Source: Acidobacteriota bacterium (GTDB lineage: Bacteria; Acidobacteriota; Terriglobia; Bryobacterales; Bryobacteraceae). From it: a stretch of 10,355 nt of DNA. Where the stretch lies: assembly GCA_016871135.1 (NCBI GenBank), contig VFZQ01000117.1, positions 1 through 10,355 of the forward strand. The letters are read 5' to 3'. Within the stretch, counting starts at the first letter, position 1. Each line of letters opens with the position of its first letter. Positions 7,194-10,355 of this stretch are shown here, in pieces. A program made the position numbers and the translations under genes. Below the pieces are notes generated by a model, which was given only the letters and a program-made list of their open reading frames with translations, did no database searches and was not told the DNA's origin.

Positions 7194-8630
7194 CTACCAC
7201 TCCCGCAATCGCACTTCCGACCGCACTAGCGTCAACTCCGGATGGAAGTACGGATCGGGCTCCAGCATCGCGTCTCCCCACAGCTGCCGGAATTGTTCCG
7301 ACTCTTCCCGCCGCACGCGAGGATTCCGCGTCACCGACTCTTCATGGATCAATCGCGCCCGCGCATCTAACTTCACCCGATGCCCCGCGAGCCGCGCCCG
7401 CAGACACAAATCGATGTCGTTGAAGCTAGCCGGAAACCGCCGGTCGAATCCGCCAAGTTCGTCCCACAGCGACCGCCGCATCGCCATGCACGCCCCCGTC
7501 ACCGCCGCGACGTCGCGTGTCATGCGCAGCCACGGCCAAAACGTGCCGCCATCGATCGCCAGGCGCCCAATGTGCGTCGGCCCCGGCAGCATGCCGATCA
7601 CCACGCCCGCATGTTGAATCCGCCCGTTTGGATACTCGAGCAGACCACCGGCAATGCCGCGGCCCGCCGTCGCGACCAGCGAATCGAGCCAGCGCGGCTC
7701 CGCCGGAAACACATCGTCGTTTAGCAATACAACAAACTCGCCGGACGACGCTCGTACGCCCGCATCGTTCATCGCGCCGAAGTGAAAGGGCGCTGTGAAC
7801 GAAACTCGCTTCACGCCATGTGCGGCTGTCACGCGCGCCAATTCGTCGCCGCCATCGATATCGTGCGTCACGACAACGATCTCGGCGTCTTCGCCCGCTA
7901 ACGCTCGCAACGATCGATCCAACAGCTTCGCATCACGCGAGCAGATGACAATCGACGCCCGCCAATCGCGCGGCGGAATGGCGCGCGCGTCAACCTGGGC
8001 GCGCACTCCACCCGTACGATGAGACAACACACAAGGTACACGGGTCACAGGCCCATCGATCCCGATCGCAATCTCATGCATCGACGCCCCGGCGTCATTG
8101 ATCGCGTCCGCGCGTACCGCGAACGCAGGTCCCCAGTACATCGTGTGCGCCAACAGCGTTGGCGAATACGTCGGCGTGAATCGCGGCGCGAATACATGTC
8201 CACTATCGGACAGATGATCCCAATCGCCATACGCCGCGTGCGCACCCTCGTCGATTGCCTGCAAAAGCAACTCTTCGCCGTGCGGCGAAACCGTCGCGCC
8301 ATCTTCCACGAACAGATAGTAATCGGCGCCGGAAGGAAGCCGTTGTCCCGGCGCGCCCCTCGCAACACGCCGCGGTTGGCCGCCGCGCCCGCGCAGTTGC
8401 AGCGCCGCTCGATCCAACGCCGCCGCCCATCGCGCATACTCGGCATCACCGTCCCGCGACCGCAATCCCGCAAACACGCCTCCCGCCCATCGCAACGCCC
8501 GAAAAAACAAACTGTTCTCGACACGCGCCAATCGCTCCGACAGAATGACATTCTGCCACGCCACACGGGCCAGACGCCGGTTCAACTCCGCTTCAGCCGT
8601 CTCCGGCTCTCGCCGCCTTAGGTGAGGCAT
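7194..8630 (-). CDS. Glycosyltransferase family 2 protein, O-antigen/rhamnosyltransferase-like, with remnant first GT domain
   Basis: A 478-residue protein. Residues 11-45 form a charged helix like the coiled linker seen in O-antigen glycosyltransferases. Residues about 103-180 (YYLFVEDGATVSPHG..., GDWDHLSDSG, PRFTPTYSPTLLAHTMYWG) resemble the middle and end of a GT-A domain, but its usual nucleotide-binding N-terminal third is missing. A complete GT-A domain follows at about 223-440: ASIVICSRDA (225-234), nucleotide/metal motif LLNDDV (302-307), GACMAMRRSLWDELGGFDRRF (379-399, split by the acceptor loop) and the catalytic-type FNDIDLCLRAR (403-413). It probably transfers a sugar to a surface polysaccharide on the cytoplasmic side. 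The ATG at 8630 has GGAAAGG 6 nt upstream (8637-8643) and overlaps the preceding gene by 13 nt; an in-frame ATG at 8735 would overlap far more. The TAG at 7194-7196 abuts the convergent selenoprotein stop. Confidence 0.85.
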   Translation of the reverse strand: MPHLRRREPETAEAELNRRLARVAWQNVILSERLARVENSLFFRALRWAGGVFAGLRSRDGDAEYARWAAALDRAALQLRGRGGQPRRVARGAPGQRLPSGADYYLFVEDGATVSPHGEELLLQAIDEGAHAAYGDWDHLSDSGHVFAPRFTPTYSPTLLAHTMYWGPAFAVRADAINDAGASMHEIAIGIDGPVTRVPCVLSHRTGGVRAQVDARAIPPRDWRASIVICSRDAKLLDRSLRALAGEDAEIVVVTHDIDGGDELARVTAAHGVKRVSFTAPFHFGAMNDAGVRASSGEFVVLLNDDVFPAEPRWLDSLVATAGRGIAGGLLEYPNGRIQHAGVVIGMLPGPTHIGRLAIDGGTFWPWLRMTRDVAAVTGACMAMRRSLWDELGGFDRRFPASFNDIDLCLRARLAGHRVKLDARARLIHEESVTRNPRVRREESEQFRQLWGDAMLEPDPYFHPELTLVRSEVRLREW

Positions 8631-9520
8631 TGTCGGCCTTTCCGCCAGCCGCGCACGAACGCCGCGTCCAATCGGCTTCCGTAGTAGCGGCCCAGATCCT
8701 CGGGCGATCGCCGGAGCAAGTATCGGAGTCCCCAATACGCCGCGTCCGCTTCAAGTCGCAGCGGATGCCTCGTGCAGGATGTGCTCCAGTCGTGCGGCCC
8801 CGGATGTTTGCGTTCGAAAACAGCCGCGCTCTCCCCGGCGTGTCTCATCGCACGTGAGCGCTCCGCCAGCGTCGGCGCGTGCGCGTGCTCGTGCCAAACC
8901 AGCGCCTCCGGCAGGTAGAAGCTCTTCATGCCGGCCGCCCGCAGCCGCTGGCCATACTCATAGTCGTCGAAAGCATCGTACGGAAAATCGGTATCGAACA
9001 TGCCGGCGCGATCAATCAGTTCGCGCTTCAACGACGCGTTGCCCACATAAAAGAAACCACCGGCGTCCCCGTCGGTTCCGTTCATGCCGAAGATCCTTCC
9101 ATCCGCCTCCAGCCACTGCACGAACCGTTCGTCGCCCTGTTCCTGAACGAACTTGCTCGGGCCAATTGCAACACAGTCGGTTCTAGGCCGCTCCGCGTGG
9201 AACGCAAGATGCAAGGCGACAAAGTTCGGGTCCGGAGTGAAGTCGCCAGCAAGAAATAGAATCAACTGGCCGCGCGCTTTTTCCAGCGCCGCGTTCAACG
9301 CGTTCGTCCGCGCAAGTAGCGGTCTCGCTACCCGAAGATAATGCAGATCGATTTCCCCTCGCAAATGTGCGAGCGGCGCTTCCCACTTGCTCCGGTTGCA
9401 GTCGTAGACGATGACCTCGAAACTCTCGGTCCTAGCTGTCTGAGAGCATAAACCCTTCACAACGCCGGCCACGTCGGGGGAGTCGAGTGCCGGAATCAGA
9501 ACACTTAATTCAGGCTGCAT
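8618..9520 (-). CDS. Glycosyltransferase family 2 protein
   Basis: A 300-residue protein with a GT-A fold. It starts with ELSVLIPALDSPD (4-16) and EVIVYDC (35-41), the usual first strands that bind the nucleotide sugar. LILFLAGDFTPDP (86-98) sits where the DxD motif lies; only D93 and D97 remain, so metal binding may differ. GGFFYVGNASLKREL (154-168) and FDDYEYGQRLRAAG (184-197) are the acceptor-side and catalytic-base regions, followed by WHEH (209-212) and a helical tail. No membrane segment is evident, so it should be cytoplasmic. The start ATG at 9518-9520 has no good Shine-Dalgarno. It is the first gene of a two-gene unit, its TAA lying inside the start region of the next glycosyltransferase, so the two probably work on the same glycan. 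Donor and acceptor are unknown. Confidence 0.87.
   Translation of the reverse strand: MQPELSVLIPALDSPDVAGVVKGLCSQTARTESFEVIVYDCNRSKWEAPLAHLRGEIDLHYLRVARPLLARTNALNAALEKARGQLILFLAGDFTPDPNFVALHLAFHAERPRTDCVAIGPSKFVQEQGDERFVQWLEADGRIFGMNGTDGDAGGFFYVGNASLKRELIDRAGMFDTDFPYDAFDDYEYGQRLRAAGMKSFYLPEALVWHEHAHAPTLAERSRAMRHAGESAAVFERKHPGPHDWSTSCTRHPLRLEADAAYWGLRYLLRRSPEDLGRYYGSRLDAAFVRGWRKGRQCLT
8637..8643 (-). promoter_or_regulatory. Ribosome binding site deciding the second glycosyltransferase start
   Basis: GGAAAGG on the minus strand, 6 nt before the ATG at 8628-8630. It selects this start over the in-frame ATG at 8735 and lies within the last codons of the upstream glycosyltransferase. Confidence 0.6.
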
Positions 9521-9560
9521 GTTTACGGCGAAAACTTCTAGAACACACTACTCAGCCAAT

Positions 9561-9589
9561 ATTATCGCCGAAGCCGCTATAAACTGCAA
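9561..9589 (-). promoter_or_regulatory. Probable sigma70-like promoter of the glycosyltransferase pair
   Basis: On the minus strand, TTGCAG (9584-9589, four of six matches to TTGACA) and GATAAT (9561-9566, five of six matches to TATAAT) are separated by exactly 17 nt. Transcription would start near 9554, giving a leader of about 34 nt before the ATG at 9520. The region is locally A+T-rich compared with its surroundings. Confidence 0.55.
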
Positions 9590-9614
9590 ACATTTTGCTA
9601 TGGAAATGTCTTCT

Positions 9615-9662
9615 CGTTTCGCGGCCGGCGGCAGTTGACATCGTCGCCTCCAACCGGAAACG
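9615..9662. other. Two-tier inverted repeat (stable hairpin) between tRNA-His and the glycosyltransferase promoter
   Basis: The outer arms CGTTTC (9615-9620) and GAAACG (9657-9662) pair and continue, after one bulged G at 9621, with CGG (9622-9624) on CCG (9654-9656), nine pairs in all. After a 2-by-5 internal loop, GGCGGC (9627-9632) pairs with GTCGCC (9643-9648, one G-U) around a 10-nt loop. There is no T-tract on either side, so it is not a standard intrinsic terminator. It could end tRNA transcription by another route, be a repeat-family element, or be chance in G+C-rich sequence. The rest of this 219-nt gap holds only the promoter and two tiny hairpins. Confidence 0.4.
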
Positions 9663-9739
9663 CAAAACTCCTCGACAGTGCACAGCCCTGTCCGACAAAA
9701 GTCGCTAGACCGAATTCCATCCGCCCCGAAGAACTCGTT

Positions 9740-9816
9740 TGGGGTGCCTAACGGGATTTGAACCCGTGACATCCGGAACCACAATCCGGCGCTCTACCGA
9801 CTGAGCTATAGGCACC
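9740..9816 (-). tRNA. tRNA-His(GTG)
   Basis: A complete cloverleaf on the minus strand. The 7-bp acceptor stem pairs GTGCCTA (9809-9815) with TAGGCAC (9744-9750). The D arm carries AGCTCAGTCGGTAGAGC, the anticodon stem is CCGGA/TCCGG with loop TTGTGGT, and the T arm has GGGTTCAAATCCC. The anticodon GTG is at 9780-9782, so it reads His codons CAC and CAU. The histidine-specific features are present: a genomic G at -1 (9816) opposite discriminator C73 (9743). The 3' CCA is encoded (9740-9742). It lies only 14 nt beyond the GltS stop on the same strand and may be co-transcribed with it; I see no separate promoter in the gap. Confidence 0.97.
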
Positions 9817-9830
9817 CAACCTTTTTCAGT

Positions 9831-10355
9831 TTACCAAACCCGCCGCACGAAGTCAGCACTGGAGAGGATCACAAATGAGTTCGTGAAGTCGATCAGAAAC
9901 GCGCCCACCACCGGCACCGCGACGCGCGCGCCGGGAGCCGCGCCATGCCGCGCTTCAAGTGCGTCCAGCGCCGCCACCGCGTTCGCCGTCGTGCCCAGCA
10001 TGAACCCCAACCAACCCGCCGCGCCCGCCGCTCCTTCGTACCCGCGCCCCATCACGCGCCAGACAATCAAGACCGCCATTCCGATCGTCACCACTGTCTG
10101 CACCGCAAGCAGAAAGAACAGCGGCAGCGCCAGCGTCGCCAGCACCCACAGCTTCAGTGTCACCAGCGCCAACACAATGAACAGACTCACGCTGATTCGA
10201 GCCGCCCGGTCCAGCACCCCATCGTCGAGCTTCCCCTCCCCGCGGTCGTCGATAAATCGAATCACCGCCGCCACGATCATCGCGCCGATATACCCTGGCA
10301 ACGTCAAACCCGCGCCCGCCATCGCGCGGCTCAGGACAGACCCCGCACCCATCGC
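9831..10355 (-). CDS. gltS: Sodium/glutamate symporter GltS, C-terminal part (5' end beyond the window)
   Basis: The frame is open to the right edge, so only the last 174 residues are visible (full-length GltS proteins are around 400). This stretch is strongly hydrophobic with several transmembrane segments. Two parts identify the family: AGLTLPGYIGAMIVAAVIR (positions 14-32 from the first visible Met), and the distal half GFMLGTTANAVAALDALEARHG followed by VPVVGAFLIDFTNSFVI (about 116-162), which match the well-conserved C-terminal repeat of GltS (G-x-T-x-x-A-I/V-A and VGAFFIDxxNxxVI). The protein imports glutamate with Na+ across the inner membrane. The gene ends at TAA 9831-9833, 14 nt before tRNA-His. 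The visible Met at 10352 is internal, not the start. Confidence 0.88.
   Translation of the reverse strand, partial: AMGAGSVLSRAMAGAGLTLPGYIGAMIVAAVIRFIDDRGEGKLDDGVLDRAARISVSLFIVLALVTLKLWVLATLALPLFFLLAVQTVVTIGMAVLIVWRVMGRGYEGAAGAAGWLGFMLGTTANAVAALDALEARHGAAPGARVAVPVVGAFLIDFTNSFVILSSADFVRRVW

Noticed and set aside
9674..9704. Two small hairpins (GACAG/CTGTC and CGAC-AAAA-GTCG) as a terminator for tRNA-His
   Set aside because: Stems of only 5 and 4 bp and no proper T-tract.
9548..9784. A 78-codon minus-strand frame crossing tRNA-His
   Set aside because: It begins inside the tRNA (the MWFRMSRVQIPLGTP type of product commonly comes from translating a tRNA T arm) and has no conserved features.

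Overview
The window is about 10.4 kb of G+C-rich bacterial chromosome (roughly 60% by eye), densely packed with short intergenic gaps. No phage, IS, CRISPR or plasmid signature is visible. Extracytoplasmic serine hydrolase, heavy-metal RND efflux genes, CYCXC-type lipoprotein and O-antigen-type glycosyltransferases suggest a Gram-negative soil bacterium, possibly Acidobacteriota (Bryobacter/Solibacter-like). That placement is inference from gene content and style; there is no 16S here.

Layout: (1) 68-1285 (+), an exported beta-lactamase-family serine hydrolase, whose end overlaps convergently with (2) a minus-strand tripartite efflux operon reading from 6721 down to 1266: TolC-like outer-membrane factor, lipoprotein periplasmic adaptor, HME-type RND pump. 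The genes are translationally coupled (a GTGA overlap, then a 3-nt gap). (3) Divergent from the operon, 6774-7193 (+), a small lipoprotein with a Cys/His-rich CYCYC core. Its frame is interrupted by one UGA at 7077-7079 which I read as selenocysteine: the UGA sits at the first position of a CxxC-like pair (U-x-x-C), the frame continues with family-like sequence to TAA at 7193, and a hairpin with a GGUC apical loop starts 11 nt after the UGA, the loop lying 17 nt downstream. A standard gene caller would truncate this gene at 101 residues. (4) 7194-9520 (-), two overlapping GT-A type glycosyltransferase genes, the second ending back to back with the selenoprotein gene, with a plausible sigma70-like promoter at 9561-9589. 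(5) 9740-9816 (-), tRNA-His(GTG) with encoded CCA and G-1. (6) 9831 to the right edge (-), the C-terminal part of a GltS-type sodium/glutamate symporter.

How the genes work together: TolC, adaptor and RND pump would form one envelope-spanning metal exporter. The divergent Cys/His/Sec lipoprotein shares its 50-nt intergenic region, so co-regulation in metal or thiol-redox stress is possible but unproven. The two glycosyltransferases probably act together in surface polysaccharide synthesis. The serine hydrolase, tRNA and GltS look like unrelated neighbours.

The best candidate for something a routine annotation would miss is the UGA-containing selenoprotein gene with its SECIS-like hairpin. 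No selA, selB, selC or selD is present in the window, so decoding capacity must be checked in the genome.
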